Shown here piece after piece: positions 10,819 through 19,738 of a stretch of DNA of 64,000 nt. Under the pieces are notes generated by a model, which had not been told where the DNA came from, did not search any database, and saw only the letters and a program-made list of their open reading frames with translations. The DNA is from CALMUP01 sp035327305 (GTDB lineage Bacteria > Verrucomicrobiota > Kiritimatiellia > CAIVKH01): the NCBI GenBank assembly GCA_035327305.1, contig DAOLDL010000007.1:1-64000 (forward strand). The letters run 5' to 3'. The position numbers and the translations under genes are program-made. Position 1 is the first letter of the stretch; the number at the start of each line of letters is the position of its first letter.

Positions 10819-11523
10819 CTATAAAACAAGGTCTTCCAGATTTCCATCCCGTAGTATGAAACGGGTCTGGCAACGCGCCGCGACTTCCTGATTATGCGTC
10901 ACCATAATCAAGGCGCTTCCTTCGCGCGCCACCATCTCAAACAACGTTTCCAGCACATGACCACCGGTGTTGGAATCAAGGTTCCCGGTCGGCTCGTCGG
11001 CAAAGATATATTTGGGATGGTTCATCAAGGCGCGGGCAATCGATGCGCGTTGCTGTTCGCCGCCTGACATTTCAAGCGGTCGATGATGCATGCGCGCACC
11101 CAGTCCCACCTGCTCCAGCAATTCCCGTCCGCGTACCCGGATTTCCTCGCGCCTCGCCAAGGCTCCCCGTTGGCTCAAGGCCGGCAATATCACGTTGTCG
11201 AGCACATCCAATTCTGGCAACAAATGAAAGGACTGGAAAACGAAACCAAATTCCAATGCACGCAGTTGATTGCGCCTGCGCGAAGCCACGCAATAGATAT
11301 CCTCACCGTTCAAGCAAACCTGCCCGCCGGTCGGTTTGTCCAATCCGCCCAAGGTATGCAACAGTGTGCTTTTACCCGCGCCGCTGGCGCCCATGATGGA
11401 TACGGACCTTCCAAGTTGAACTTGAATATTTACGTTGCGCAAGACATCGATCCGCACATGCTCGAGATGGTACACTTTCGTGACATTCGTTGCTGTAATA
11501 CTGCCGGACGCGACGTTATTCAT
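10819..11523 (-). CDS. lolD: Lipoprotein-releasing system ATP-binding protein LolD
   Basis: A 234-residue ABC ATPase of the MacB/LolD type that energises extraction of outer-membrane lipoproteins from the inner membrane. Walker A is GASGAGKS (45-52), then FVFQSFHLLPELDVLDNV, typical of LolD, LEMSGGEQQRASIARAL, Walker B YIFADEPTGNLD and THNQEVA. The start at 11523 overlaps the permease gene by 8 bases, so the two are coupled. Lipoproteins made by LspA in this same window would be its substrates. Confidence 0.95.
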   Translation of the reverse strand: MNNVASGSITATNVTKVYHLEHVRIDVLRNVNIQVQLGRSVSIMGASGAGKSTLLHTLGGLDKPTGGQVCLNGEDIYCVASRRRNQLRALEFGFVFQSFHLLPELDVLDNVILPALSQRGALARREEIRVRGRELLEQVGLGARMHHRPLEMSGGEQQRASIARALMNHPKYIFADEPTGNLDSNTGGHVLETLFEMVAREGSALIMVTHNQEVAARCQTRFILRDGNLEDLVL

Positions 11524-12742
11524 AACGCAATGCCCTCACCGGATCAAGTCGAGCGGCCCGGTACGCCGGCAACACCCCGGCCAGCGTGCATATGATCTGC
11601 ACGGATATAGCGACCAGCAACACATCGTGGGATGACGTAGACGCAGGAATCTCGCTTAAATGGTAAAGATCTTTGGGAAGCAATTCCATGTTGAATTGAT
11701 CGGAGAAAAACCGAAGCACATTGTTGCGGTATTGCAGGAATGTCAAACCGAGCAGAATGCCGGCGACATTACCGATCAGCCCCTGTATGCAACCTTGCCA
11801 GATGAAAACACCCATCACCTGTCCGGATGAAAAACCCAGCGCTTTGAGCAATCCGATTTCCCGGGTTTTCTGAACCGTCACGGTGATCAGGGTGTTGCAG
11901 ATACCGAATGCCGCGACAATCGTGATGATGATCAACAAGATGAACATCATGTTTTTTTCTACCCGCAACGCGGCAAACAACTGGCGATTCTGTTGCATCC
12001 AGGTCGTGATATGAAATCCCGGCCCGAGTTCCGTTCGCAATAATTCAGCAGTATCGCCGGCCCGCAATGCATTCGCGGTCATGACCTGAATGGCATGCAC
12101 ACCTGATTCAATCCGGTAAAGGGAACGTGCCGTCTCCAGTGAAGTAAGAATAAAACTCGCGTCAAATTCCCACATGCCCAGATCGTAAATGCCGGTGATC
12201 GTCAATTCCTCGGGCAGATAAACTTCGTCGGCGGTATTGAAACTTTGCGGTGAATAAACGAGCAGGCGATCGCCAACACGGGCGCCCATCTGCCGGGCGA
12301 GGTCCACCCCGACGAGTACGCCGTCATCGTCCACGCTGTATTCCCCGCGAATTATGTGTTCCCGTACGCGGCTTACACTATCCTCGTGCTGGGGATCCAA
12401 CCCCCTCATCAAAGGTGTAAACACCCGATCATTGCGAACAATAAACACCAGACCCTGTATAAACGGGGCCGCCCCGGTCACGCCAGGTACTTCGTTTATT
12501 ATTTCCAACAGGGGTTCCGGATCGTCAATAACGTCAAGGTCTTGCACGGTGATATGCGCGTTGAAACTTAATATTTTTTCGCGCCACATGTCGTCAAATC
12601 CGCTCATCACGGAAAGCACAATTACCAAAACCGCCACGCCCAGCATCACGCCGATAACCGATATCACGGTTACCACGGAAATAAACGTCCGCTTGGGCCG
12701 CATGTATTTCAGCGCAAGATAGATGGAAAATGGCAATCGCAC
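11516..12742 (-). CDS. Lipoprotein-releasing ABC transporter permease, LolC/LolE family
   Basis: A 408-residue inner-membrane permease: an N-terminal transmembrane segment (TFISVVTVISVIGVMLGVAVLVIV), a large periplasmic MacB-type domain (about 45-260), then three transmembrane helices in the FtsX domain, with MFILLIIITIVAAFGICNTL and QKTREIGLLKALGFS, the coupling-helix region typical of LolC/E. Only one permease gene accompanies lolD, so it may act as a homodimer or with a partner coded elsewhere; I therefore do not choose between lolC and lolE. It begins 8 bases after lysS. Confidence 0.93.
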   Translation of the reverse strand: MRLPFSIYLALKYMRPKRTFISVVTVISVIGVMLGVAVLVIVLSVMSGFDDMWREKILSFNAHITVQDLDVIDDPEPLLEIINEVPGVTGAAPFIQGLVFIVRNDRVFTPLMRGLDPQHEDSVSRVREHIIRGEYSVDDDGVLVGVDLARQMGARVGDRLLVYSPQSFNTADEVYLPEELTITGIYDLGMWEFDASFILTSLETARSLYRIESGVHAIQVMTANALRAGDTAELLRTELGPGFHITTWMQQNRQLFAALRVEKNMMFILLIIITIVAAFGICNTLITVTVQKTREIGLLKALGFSSGQVMGVFIWQGCIQGLIGNVAGILLGLTFLQYRNNVLRFFSDQFNMELLPKDLYHLSEIPASTSSHDVLLVAISVQIICTLAGVLPAYRAARLDPVRALRYE

Positions 12743-12750
12743 GGTTTGAT

Positions 12751-14193
12751 TTATCCGCGAGGTTTGAGTTGCGGGAATAGAATCACGTCGCGTATGGATT
12801 CCGCGCCGGTCAGAACCATGACCAGTCGGTCGATGCCCACGCCCATACCGCCAGCGGGTGGCATCCCGTGTTCCAATGCGGCCAGAAAGTCGTGATCGAT
12901 TTTGGTATCATCCCCGCCGGCCTGATCGTCAAAGCGGGCGCGCTGAATCAAAGGATCGTTCAATTCACTGTATCCGGGAGCAATTTCCCGCCCGCCGATT
13001 ACCAGTTCAAAAACATCCACCAGCGATGCATCATCCGCGCACGGCTTCGCCAAAGGCACCAACGCCGCGGGCAATCGCGTGACAAAGGTCGGATTGATCA
13101 ACGTCTTCTCCACCATTTTTTCAAATACCTCCTGTGTGAGGTCCACCATGGTCCACGCCGGATCAACATGCAGATGATGTTCACGTGCCCGCGCTTTCGC
13201 GGCATCGGGATCAAGCTCAAACCAATCGGCGCCGATTGCTTCTCGCACGAGATCGTGGTACGCGACTTCTCGCCATGGCAGGGATAAATCAACGGGCTGT
13301 TCGGCCGTGCCAACCTTCAAGGAGCCTATTACATTTTGAGCGGCCCGGGTGATCATCTCCTGCACGACTTCCATCATGGTGCGGACGTCGCCGTATGCCT
13401 GGTAAACCTCGATCATGGTAAATTCAGGATTGTGAAACCGGCTCAATCCTTCGTTGCGGAAATTGCGGTTGAGTTCAAAAACGCGATCAAAGCCTCCAAC
13501 CAGAAGTCGCTTCAGATACAATTCCGGCGCGATACGCAGAAACATATTGCAGTTCAAGGCGTCATAATACGTCTTGAAGGGGTTGGCCGCGGCGCCGCCC
13601 GCCATTGGTTGCATCATCGGCGTTTCCACCTCCTGGTATCCGCGCTCATGCAATGCGGCGCGAATTTCGCGAATGATGGACACGCGTTGATCAAAAACCT
13701 TGCGCACATCCGGATTTGAGATCAGATCAAGGTAGCGCTTGCGGTAGCGGGTATCAACATCCTGCAAACCATGCCATTTTTCCGGAAGCGGCAGGAGCGC
13801 CTTGGAAAGGAGCGTCCATTGAGTCACCTTGGCGGTCTGTTCCCCCATCTTGGTGATGAACAACTCTCCTTCGATGCCAATGATGTCGCCGATATCCAGC
13901 AAACGGAATGCGGCAAAAGCGTCTTCGCCGAGATCATTTTTCCGGACATAAATTTGAAAGCGGGCGGACCCGTCATTGAGATCGGCAAATACACTTTTAC
14001 CCATCTCCCGGATGGTCATCAGGCGTCCGGCAATTTTAATCGTCTTGCCCTCGGCAAAACCTTCCTTGATTTCGGCGATGCGGCCGTCGCGCGGATAGGC
14101 CGCTCCGTAGGGTGCGATGCCCCGTTCTTTCAGCGCCTCCAGGTTGGCCAGTCGCTGGCGGCGAAATTCTTCCTCGTGTATTCCTAATTCCAT
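12751..14193 (-). CDS. lysS: Lysyl-tRNA synthetase (class II)
   Basis: A 480-residue class II aminoacyl-tRNA synthetase charging tRNA-Lys. It has an N-terminal OB-fold anticodon-binding domain (KTIKIAGRLMTIREMGKS...), class II motif 2 (FRNEGLSRFHNPEFTMIEVYQAY) and motif 3 (GVGIDRLVMVLTG). ATG at 14193 is chosen because the frame upstream of it has no family similarity and GGAAG lies about 7 bases before this ATG. It heads a long co-directional run (lolCE, lolD, ilvE, mcsAB, clpC). A good sigma70-like promoter sits just upstream. The window also codes EpmA, a LysRS paralogue that lysylates EF-P. Confidence 0.97.
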   Translation of the reverse strand: MELGIHEEEFRRQRLANLEALKERGIAPYGAAYPRDGRIAEIKEGFAEGKTIKIAGRLMTIREMGKSVFADLNDGSARFQIYVRKNDLGEDAFAAFRLLDIGDIIGIEGELFITKMGEQTAKVTQWTLLSKALLPLPEKWHGLQDVDTRYRKRYLDLISNPDVRKVFDQRVSIIREIRAALHERGYQEVETPMMQPMAGGAAANPFKTYYDALNCNMFLRIAPELYLKRLLVGGFDRVFELNRNFRNEGLSRFHNPEFTMIEVYQAYGDVRTMMEVVQEMITRAAQNVIGSLKVGTAEQPVDLSLPWREVAYHDLVREAIGADWFELDPDAAKARAREHHLHVDPAWTMVDLTQEVFEKMVEKTLINPTFVTRLPAALVPLAKPCADDASLVDVFELVIGGREIAPGYSELNDPLIQRARFDDQAGGDDTKIDHDFLAALEHGMPPAGGMGVGIDRLVMVLTGAESIRDVILFPQLKPRG

Positions 14194-14220
14194 ATCGTTG
14201 CTTCCATTATAAAAGTGTCC

Positions 14221-14249
14221 AGTGTACGTAGAGCGGCAAGTCGCGTCAA
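14221..14249 (-). promoter_or_regulatory. Predicted sigma70-type promoter for lysS
   Basis: Read on the minus strand: TTGACG (14249-14244), a 17-base spacer, and TACACT (14226-14221). The -35 matches the consensus at 5 of 6 bases and the -10 at 4 of 6. Transcription would begin near 14214, giving a leader of about 20 bases that contains the GGAAG ribosome binding site of lysS. It is placed in the 116-base gap shared with the divergent barrel-protein gene. Confidence 0.55.
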
Positions 14250-14309
14250 ATACACATATCAGGTTAAAAAATCGTGCATTTGTGCCACCGCTCAATTATA
14301 ACACCCTCC

Positions 14310-15101
14310 ATGCGAACAGGTATTGTTACGATTCTGGCCTCGGTATTTCTGGCCGTTCCAACCTTTTCCGAAACCAACCACTCAAAAGGCGTATTCGATT
14401 TGACCTTGGTTGTTCAGGATAAGAACTGGAAAGAAGATCTTAATAACGGCAAAAATCTGGAAGAGTCGGGAATACTGATTGGGTTGGCGGCCAGTGGACA
14501 TACTTCCCTCCTAAGCACTCGCGCGTTTCACTACCTGGGCATGGTTTACGGAGGGACCATTGACTACGATGGTTATATCATCGATTTGTCCGGAAACATG
14601 ACCCCCTATAAATCCGAAACATCGTATGGTGGCTTGCTGGGTGAATTCGATGTATCATGGAACATGCTCGATGCTGACGACATGCAGGCACGCCCCTTCG
14701 TCGGCGCGGGAAGCCGTTTCTGGCTTCGGCAACTGGATGACGGCGGAATATACGGATACGATGAATACTGGCTGACTATTTATGCGCGCGCCGGTTTGAT
14801 TATTTCCTTTCAACCCGGTCCGGACACCACTTGGTACGCCTCCGGTGCACTGATCCTTCCGGTGTATAATTACGAATGGGTTTTGAATGTACCTTTTGCA
14901 CCCGACGACCAGATCGAACTGAAGCCAAGAAAGCGGACCGGCTATCGACTCGAAAGTGGCATCCGGCATGGCCGATTTACCGCCGCGCTATTTCATGAGG
15001 CCCTGGACTTCGGGCAATCACCGCCTGATAAATCCGGCGTATTCTACCAGCCTGCCTCGGAAATGCGGCTGACCGGAATAAGAGCCGGCATTTCTTTCTG
15101 A
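14310..15101 (+). CDS. Predicted outer-membrane beta-barrel protein
   Basis: A 263-residue exported protein: a signal peptide (MRTGIVTILASVFLAVPTFS|ET) followed by alternating aromatic/hydrophobic strands with turns rich in Gly, Asp and Asn, and a C-terminal strand ending in Phe (IRAGISF), the usual signal for barrel assembly by BamA. No enzyme motif is seen. ATG at 14310 is chosen for the signal peptide; an upstream in-frame GTG at 14274 would bury it. No convincing ribosome binding site is visible. It is transcribed away from lysS. Likely role: a porin-like or structural surface protein; substrate unknown. Confidence 0.72.
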   Translation: MRTGIVTILASVFLAVPTFSETNHSKGVFDLTLVVQDKNWKEDLNNGKNLEESGILIGLAASGHTSLLSTRAFHYLGMVYGGTIDYDGYIIDLSGNMTPYKSETSYGGLLGEFDVSWNMLDADDMQARPFVGAGSRFWLRQLDDGGIYGYDEYWLTIYARAGLIISFQPGPDTTWYASGALILPVYNYEWVLNVPFAPDDQIELKPRKRTGYRLESGIRHGRFTAALFHEALDFGQSPPDKSGVFYQPASEMRLTGIRAGISF

Positions 15102-15107
15102 ATAAAA

Positions 15108-15134
15108 TCCCGGCGCTGGAAGCGGGGGTTTCTT
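15108..15134 (+). terminator. Possible terminator after the barrel-protein gene
   Basis: A GC-rich imperfect hairpin, CCC-GG-CGCT / GGA loop / AGCG-GGG, with a two-base bulge, is followed by GTTTCTT. It lies just after the stop of the barrel gene and in the gap between two converging genes, where a terminator is expected. The T tract is interrupted, so the call is tentative. Confidence 0.35.
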
Positions 15135-15161
15135 CATGTGGTAAATTCAATTATCCATTAA

Positions 15162-15974
15162 TCATTCCGGTTGCCAGGTAAATACTTCCCGGCGGATATC
15201 GCGGGTTACCACGTTTCCGTCCGGCAATTGAACAGTTAGCAACACACTGGTATTTTCCGGACCACGAATAGCTTGTGTGACTTCCATCAAATTCGTGAAC
15301 AACGTGACCGGCTTTCCGTCAATGGCGATCAGTCGGTCACCAAGCTTCAATCCCGCGCGCGCGGCGGGTGACGCCGGCGAAAGGGGTTGCACAAGAATGG
15401 CTTTGTTGTCGGCTGAAGGTTGAACCGCCGCGCCGATTCCTGAATAACGTACCGGACGGTTAATCGGAGGAATAATCCCCTGCTCCATGCCTTCACGACT
15501 GATTACCAACTGGCGCAATTGTTCATTTTTGGTTTCAGCATCAACCATGGCCGAGCTGTAAACGCGGTCGATGATGTGTGTGTTCAACCGTTCATCGAAT
15601 CGGTATTGGATGACCATGCCTGGAGCCAGATCAAGCAACAGTTCCTCCAACGATCGTTTCCGGTATAAACCGTTCAATCGGGAATCATTTGCCGGATCAA
15701 GCATGATGGGAATACCTGTTGCCGCGCTGATCATCTCGAGCACTTTGTTGGCCGGCTGATCCTGCACTTCCACCGCCACGCTGTCTTCGCTCCAGCCAAA
15801 ACGGATCGTTTCAGAATTTGCCCCGGAAACGGGTATGAGCAAAAGCAGTAACGCAAAACAAACTTTTGGGATAATCGTATGATCGAAAAGCAGACGGCTA
15901 TTCTTCCTCTTCCCCCCGGGAAGAAAACTTGCAGATGCCGCGTTTCGATTTTTGGATAAACGATACGATTTCAT
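15162..15974 (-). CDS. Exported STN-like and PDZ domain protein
   Basis: A long, basic N-terminus leads to a signal segment (VCFALLLLLIPVSGA), then an STN-type region (about VAVEVQDQPANKVLEMISAATG...; short domain seen at the start of secretins and TonB receptors) and a C-terminal PDZ domain (SPASPAARAGLKLGDRLIAIDGKPV). It likely works in the periplasm as a scaffold or quality-control factor. The start is doubtful. The ATG at 15974 overlaps lpxA by 77 bases and places about 35 residues before the hydrophobic stretch. There is no later in-frame ATG before the signal peptide, but a CTG at 15893 would give an ordinary one. It is last in the dksA-like to lpxA run. Confidence 0.7.
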   Translation of the reverse strand: MKSYRLSKNRNAASASFLPGGKRKNSRLLFDHTIIPKVCFALLLLLIPVSGANSETIRFGWSEDSVAVEVQDQPANKVLEMISAATGIPIMLDPANDSRLNGLYRKRSLEELLLDLAPGMVIQYRFDERLNTHIIDRVYSSAMVDAETKNEQLRQLVISREGMEQGIIPPINRPVRYSGIGAAVQPSADNKAILVQPLSPASPAARAGLKLGDRLIAIDGKPVTLFTNLMEVTQAIRGPENTSVLLTVQLPDGNVVTRDIRREVFTWQPE

Positions 15975-16695
15975 GAATAACCGGACTTTCAGGTTCGGCC
16001 TGCAATTTTTCAATTGCCTGTGACACATTACGACCCTGTCTATAAATGATATCATAACATGTTTTCACTAAATTGCGCTGTTCCGGCGAAAAACCATTTC
16101 GGCGCAATCCCACGATGTTAAAGCCGACTATCGTGTTCACGGCTCCACTTCGAGTCATACAAAAAGGCGGAACATCTTTACTGATTCCGCTTAATCCACC
16201 CACCATAACCAGTCGTCCGACACGGCAGAACTGATGAATCACGGCGTTGCCGCTGATAAAAGCGCCATCACCAATCTCGACATATCCGCCCAGCAATGCG
16301 CCGTTGGCGAGAATGACGCGATTGCCAAGGATCACATTGTGAGCCAAATGACTGTTGGCCATTAAATAACAATCGTCGCCGACCACGGTTTCCGTGCCTT
16401 CTTTTGTTCCGCGGTGAATGGTTACGCCCTCTCTGAATGTGCATCGCGCACCAATGCGAACGTGACTGACGAGATGCTTGAACGACAAATCCTGCGGCGT
16501 ATCACCAATCACGGCTCCGGCATGAACCCGGCAATCTTCACCCAGCGTCGTGTAAGGCATGATTACGGCATTGGGTCCGACTACGCATCTATCGCCGATT
16601 TTCACATCGGAACCAACAACCGCACCGGCTCCGACCTGAACATCACGCCCGATTTCCGCACGTGAATCAATGACTGCTTTCGAATCTATATTCAT
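15898..16695 (-). CDS. lpxA: Acyl-ACP:UDP-N-acetylglucosamine O-acyltransferase LpxA
   Basis: A 265-residue left-handed beta-helix enzyme that performs the first step of lipid A synthesis. Hexapeptide repeats run through about 1-190 (VGAGAVVG, IGDRCVVG, LGNRVILAN). The active-site block NSHLAHN contains H116 and H119, corresponding to the conserved HxxH of LpxA, and HQFCRVGRLVMVGG fits the acyl-chain region. The C-terminal helical domain includes GLRRNGFSPEQ, a family hallmark. The end is unusually acidic (GEEEE). Other lipid A genes usually linked to it (lpxD, fabZ, lpxB) are absent here. It starts 5 bases after radC ends. Confidence 0.95.
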   Translation of the reverse strand: MNIDSKAVIDSRAEIGRDVQVGAGAVVGSDVKIGDRCVVGPNAVIMPYTTLGEDCRVHAGAVIGDTPQDLSFKHLVSHVRIGARCTFREGVTIHRGTKEGTETVVGDDCYLMANSHLAHNVILGNRVILANGALLGGYVEIGDGAFISGNAVIHQFCRVGRLVMVGGLSGISKDVPPFCMTRSGAVNTIVGFNIVGLRRNGFSPEQRNLVKTCYDIIYRQGRNVSQAIEKLQAEPESPVIHEIVSFIQKSKRGICKFSSRGEEEE

Positions 16696-16700
16696 AAATG

Positions 16701-17462
16701 TTATGAGGTAAAGGATACCAGACCCGATTCACGCAATGAAGAAAATCCGGAGGGAAATCGCGACGACTTTTCCCCGACGACAACATGGTCCAGCACTTCG
16801 ATGTCCATGATCCGGCCAACTTCGATGAGTTGCCGTGTCAATTTGATGTCTTCCCGGGATGGTGAAGGATCGCCGGATGGATGATTGTGTACAAGGACCA
16901 CTGCGGCGGCGCAGGCGCGTATCGCCTCCTTGAATACTTCGCGTGGATGAACAAGGCAGGCATCGAGAATTCCTTTTGAAATCGCAATCGGGGGCCTTCG
17001 CAGTCGGTATTTGGTATCGAGCAGGATAACCCAGAATTGTTCGATCTCCAGAGAGCTGGAATCAGCGGCGATAAGGCGGGCGGCATCCGCCGGTGTCCTG
17101 ACTTCGGCGCGCTCGGGCGCTGGAGCGCGTTGCATGCGACGACTTAGCTCCATGGCAGATTTGACTACTTGCGCCCGCACTTTTCCCATACCCGGGATTC
17201 GCGCAATTTCCTCCACCGGCTCGCGCGCAAGAGCGGGTAGCGATCCGAAGCGATTAAGCAACTCATCGGCCAGGTCAACCGCGCTTATACCTCTGACACC
17301 GCTTCGCAAAAGGATCGCCAGGAGAACCCGGTCATTGACCTGCTCCGGCCCGTCGCGTTCAAACAATTCGCGCGGTCGTTCCGCCTCCGGGATGTCTTTG
17401 ATGCGCCGGGGGCTTATCGGATACGCGGTAATTTTGTTTTCCAATACATCCGCTTCAATCAT
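16701..17462 (-). CDS. radC: RadC/JAB (MPN+) domain protein
   Basis: A 253-residue protein of the RadC (DUF2466) family. It has a helix-hairpin-helix-like segment (IARIPGMGKVRA, about 87-98), and a C-terminal JAB domain with the metalloprotease-type motif HNHPSGDPSPSRED (192-205). The family name comes from an early, now doubted link to DNA repair, and the biochemical role is unsettled. ATG at 17462 overlaps hflX by 8 bases; the few residues upstream have no family match. It lies between hflX and lpxA in one compact operon. Confidence 0.93.
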   Translation of the reverse strand: MIEADVLENKITAYPISPRRIKDIPEAERPRELFERDGPEQVNDRVLLAILLRSGVRGISAVDLADELLNRFGSLPALAREPVEEIARIPGMGKVRAQVVKSAMELSRRMQRAPAPERAEVRTPADAARLIAADSSSLEIEQFWVILLDTKYRLRRPPIAISKGILDACLVHPREVFKEAIRACAAAVVLVHNHPSGDPSPSREDIKLTRQLIEVGRIMDIEVLDHVVVGEKSSRFPSGFSSLRESGLVSFTS

Positions 17463-18771
17463 TTGAAATCTCCACCGCCGTTTCCTCATGAGGTTTATCG
17501 GCGAGAAAAGGATGCGTAATACCCGTCATGGTCAGCGGAACGGCCGCCTCGATCAAGACCATGTCATCTTCATACTCCTGTGAATAAATCGTGGCATTGG
17601 TTTTCAGAAGAGCAAGGAGTTTTCCTTCTTGAACAGGAACCATCAGGCGCTGACGTTCACTGCGATTTTGAAGCAGGTCGGCCAGATGCGTTCGCAAATC
17701 ATCCAACCCCTCGCCTTTCAAGGCGGAAATCCCAACCGCTCCGGCGCAACGGCTTCGCAAGGCGACCAGGTTGCTTTCAGACGCCGGATTGTCGAGTTTG
17801 TTAAAAACCGGAAGCACCACTTTGTCGTGTACGCCGATTTCCGCCAATACATCTTCAACCGCATCAATTTGATGAAACACCTGCGGATGCGATGCATCAA
17901 TCACATGTACCAGCACATCGGCTTCAACAACTTCCTCAAGCGTGGCCTTGAATGAATCAACCAGATGATGCGGAAGTTTTCGTATAAATCCCACGGTGTC
18001 CGTCATCAGGGCAAGCTGATTGTTGGGTAGCTTCAATTGCCGTGTTGTCGGATCCAGCGTGGCAAACAACTTGTCATAGGCCAGTACGCCGGCATTGGTC
18101 AGGGCGTTAATAAGTGTGGACTTTCCGGCATTGGTATAACCGACTAGCGAGATGAGCGCCCATCCATGCCGACGCCGTCCCCGGCGTTGTTCCGACCGCC
18201 GACTCCTCACCTCTTGAATTCGACGCCGGTGGCGCTGAATGCTTTCCACAATGCGGCGACGGTCCATTTCCAACTGCTTTTCTCCCGGACCGTGCATGCC
18301 TATCCCGCCTTTTTGCCGCTCCAAATGCGTCCACATCTGCCGCAACCGCGGCAACAGATATTCAAGTTGAGCCAGCTCGATCTGCAATCGACCTTCTGAA
18401 GTTCGCGCATGCTGGGCGAAGATATCCAAAATCACCTGGGTGCGATCGACCACCTTTGTTTTGAATATTTTCTCCAGATTACGTCCCTGGGTAGGACTTA
18501 ATTCCTCATCGAATACCACCGTGGAAATTTTTCTTTCCGCGACCATGCCGGCGATTTCATCGGCCTTTCCCGTACCGATGTATGTTCCCGAATTGCGGGA
18601 TTGAATGCGAACCACAATGGAATTGACAACCCGCGCGCCGGCGGTCTGGCAAAGCTGGGCCAATTCATCCAGCGACTCCTGGGCCGTGGGTTCGGCAAAT
18701 CTGCTTAACGAGACGCCCACCAGCAGAACGGTTTCCACTTCATTCGAACTTGTTTCAAGCATTTTACTCAT
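17455..18771 (-). CDS. hflX: Ribosome-associated GTPase HflX
   Basis: A 438-residue GTPase that binds the 50S subunit and can split stalled ribosomes. The N-terminal HflX domain includes SRNSGTYIGTGKADEIAGM and DRTQVILDIFAQHARTSEG; a coiled region (LEYLLPRLRQMWTHLERQKGGIGMHGPGEKQ) precedes the G domain with GYTNAGKST (G1), DTVGFI (G3) and NKLD (G4). ATG at 18771 is chosen; it overlaps miaA by 8 bases, and the 22 residues upstream are not conserved. The neighbourhood with miaA resembles the miaA-hfq-hflX order of proteobacteria, without hfq. Confidence 0.95.
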   Translation of the reverse strand: MSKMLETSSNEVETVLLVGVSLSRFAEPTAQESLDELAQLCQTAGARVVNSIVVRIQSRNSGTYIGTGKADEIAGMVAERKISTVVFDEELSPTQGRNLEKIFKTKVVDRTQVILDIFAQHARTSEGRLQIELAQLEYLLPRLRQMWTHLERQKGGIGMHGPGEKQLEMDRRRIVESIQRHRRRIQEVRSRRSEQRRGRRRHGWALISLVGYTNAGKSTLINALTNAGVLAYDKLFATLDPTTRQLKLPNNQLALMTDTVGFIRKLPHHLVDSFKATLEEVVEADVLVHVIDASHPQVFHQIDAVEDVLAEIGVHDKVVLPVFNKLDNPASESNLVALRSRCAGAVGISALKGEGLDDLRTHLADLLQNRSERQRLMVPVQEGKLLALLKTNATIYSQEYEDDMVLIEAAVPLTMTGITHPFLADKPHEETAVEISND

Positions 18772-19696
18772 GGATATTCCAAAGTGAACATACCTTTTCC
18801 GCGATAACTTCCACAGCATCATTTTCGCCGACATCAATCCATTGTGTAGGCAATTGATGGCGGAACCATGTCATTTGCCTTTTCGCATATTGCCGGGTTC
18901 GGATCACGGTTCTTTCCCGGGCCTCCGCCACCGACATGGCGCCATCAAGAACTGCAAAGGCCTCATGATACCCTATCGCCTTCTCCGCCGTCGGGGACAA
19001 ATCGCGGTAGTGATCGCGCAAAGATTTAACTTCATCAAGCAATCCCCCGATATACATTTGTTCGACACGTTTTGCGATTCGTGCCTCCAAATTCTCGCGG
19101 GTGCGCCGCAACCCCACAATCCTGGCGCTGACTCCCACTGGTGCATGTATTTCCTGCTCGTGATTTAATTGGCCACGCTCCACGGCCCGAATCCACCGGC
19201 GCGGATTTTCCATATCACCCCGGGGAAGCCAACTTGCGATGCCCGGCCGTTTTTCCTCACACCACTCCTTCAATTGATCAAATCCTCGTGCGGAAAGTAT
19301 AGCCTCACCTTCCTTTCGCAATTCCGAATCCGCACCGGACGAACTATCCAAGCCGACCAGCAACGCCCTGATATACAAGCCGGTGCCTCCACAAATCATC
19401 CAGCCCGGACCGGACGTATCATGCGATACCGCTTCATCCAACATCCTTAGATAATCATGCACACTGAAGTATTGATCCGGATCGGCCAAGTCTATGCCAT
19501 GATAACTATAACGTTCCAACTCCATCGCCGTTGGTTTGGCCGTGCCGATATTCATGCCGCGATACACCATCATGGCATCGGCGGAAATAATGGCACGACG
19601 TGTTTTATTCGCAAGACAGTGCATGACATCGGTTTTACCGACAGCGGTAGGACCAACAAGGATGGGAGAAATTGCGGCGAGTCGTGGTGAGTGCAT
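18764..19696 (-). CDS. miaA: tRNA dimethylallyltransferase MiaA
   Basis: A 310-residue enzyme that prenylates A37 of tRNAs reading UNN codons, using dimethylallyl diphosphate. The P-loop is GPTAVGKT (15-22), followed by SADAMMVYRGMNIGTAKP, then GGTGLYIRALL and the C-terminal block RTRQYAKRQMTWFRHQ, all diagnostic. Length is normal for the family. It begins 42 bases after lspA and overlaps hflX. Confidence 0.96.
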   Translation of the reverse strand: MHSPRLAAISPILVGPTAVGKTDVMHCLANKTRRAIISADAMMVYRGMNIGTAKPTAMELERYSYHGIDLADPDQYFSVHDYLRMLDEAVSHDTSGPGWMICGGTGLYIRALLVGLDSSSGADSELRKEGEAILSARGFDQLKEWCEEKRPGIASWLPRGDMENPRRWIRAVERGQLNHEQEIHAPVGVSARIVGLRRTRENLEARIAKRVEQMYIGGLLDEVKSLRDHYRDLSPTAEKAIGYHEAFAVLDGAMSVAEARERTVIRTRQYAKRQMTWFRHQLPTQWIDVGENDAVEVIAEKVCSLWNIHE

Positions 19697-19738
19697 GCCA
19701 ATTATGCCGTCGTAGCGACAGCCCCTTCCTTGGTCGAA

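Noticed and set aside
14297..14302. TATAAC just 7 bases before the ATG of the barrel gene, which would give a leaderless mRNA
   Set aside because: No -35 box at the right distance; chance occurrence is likely.
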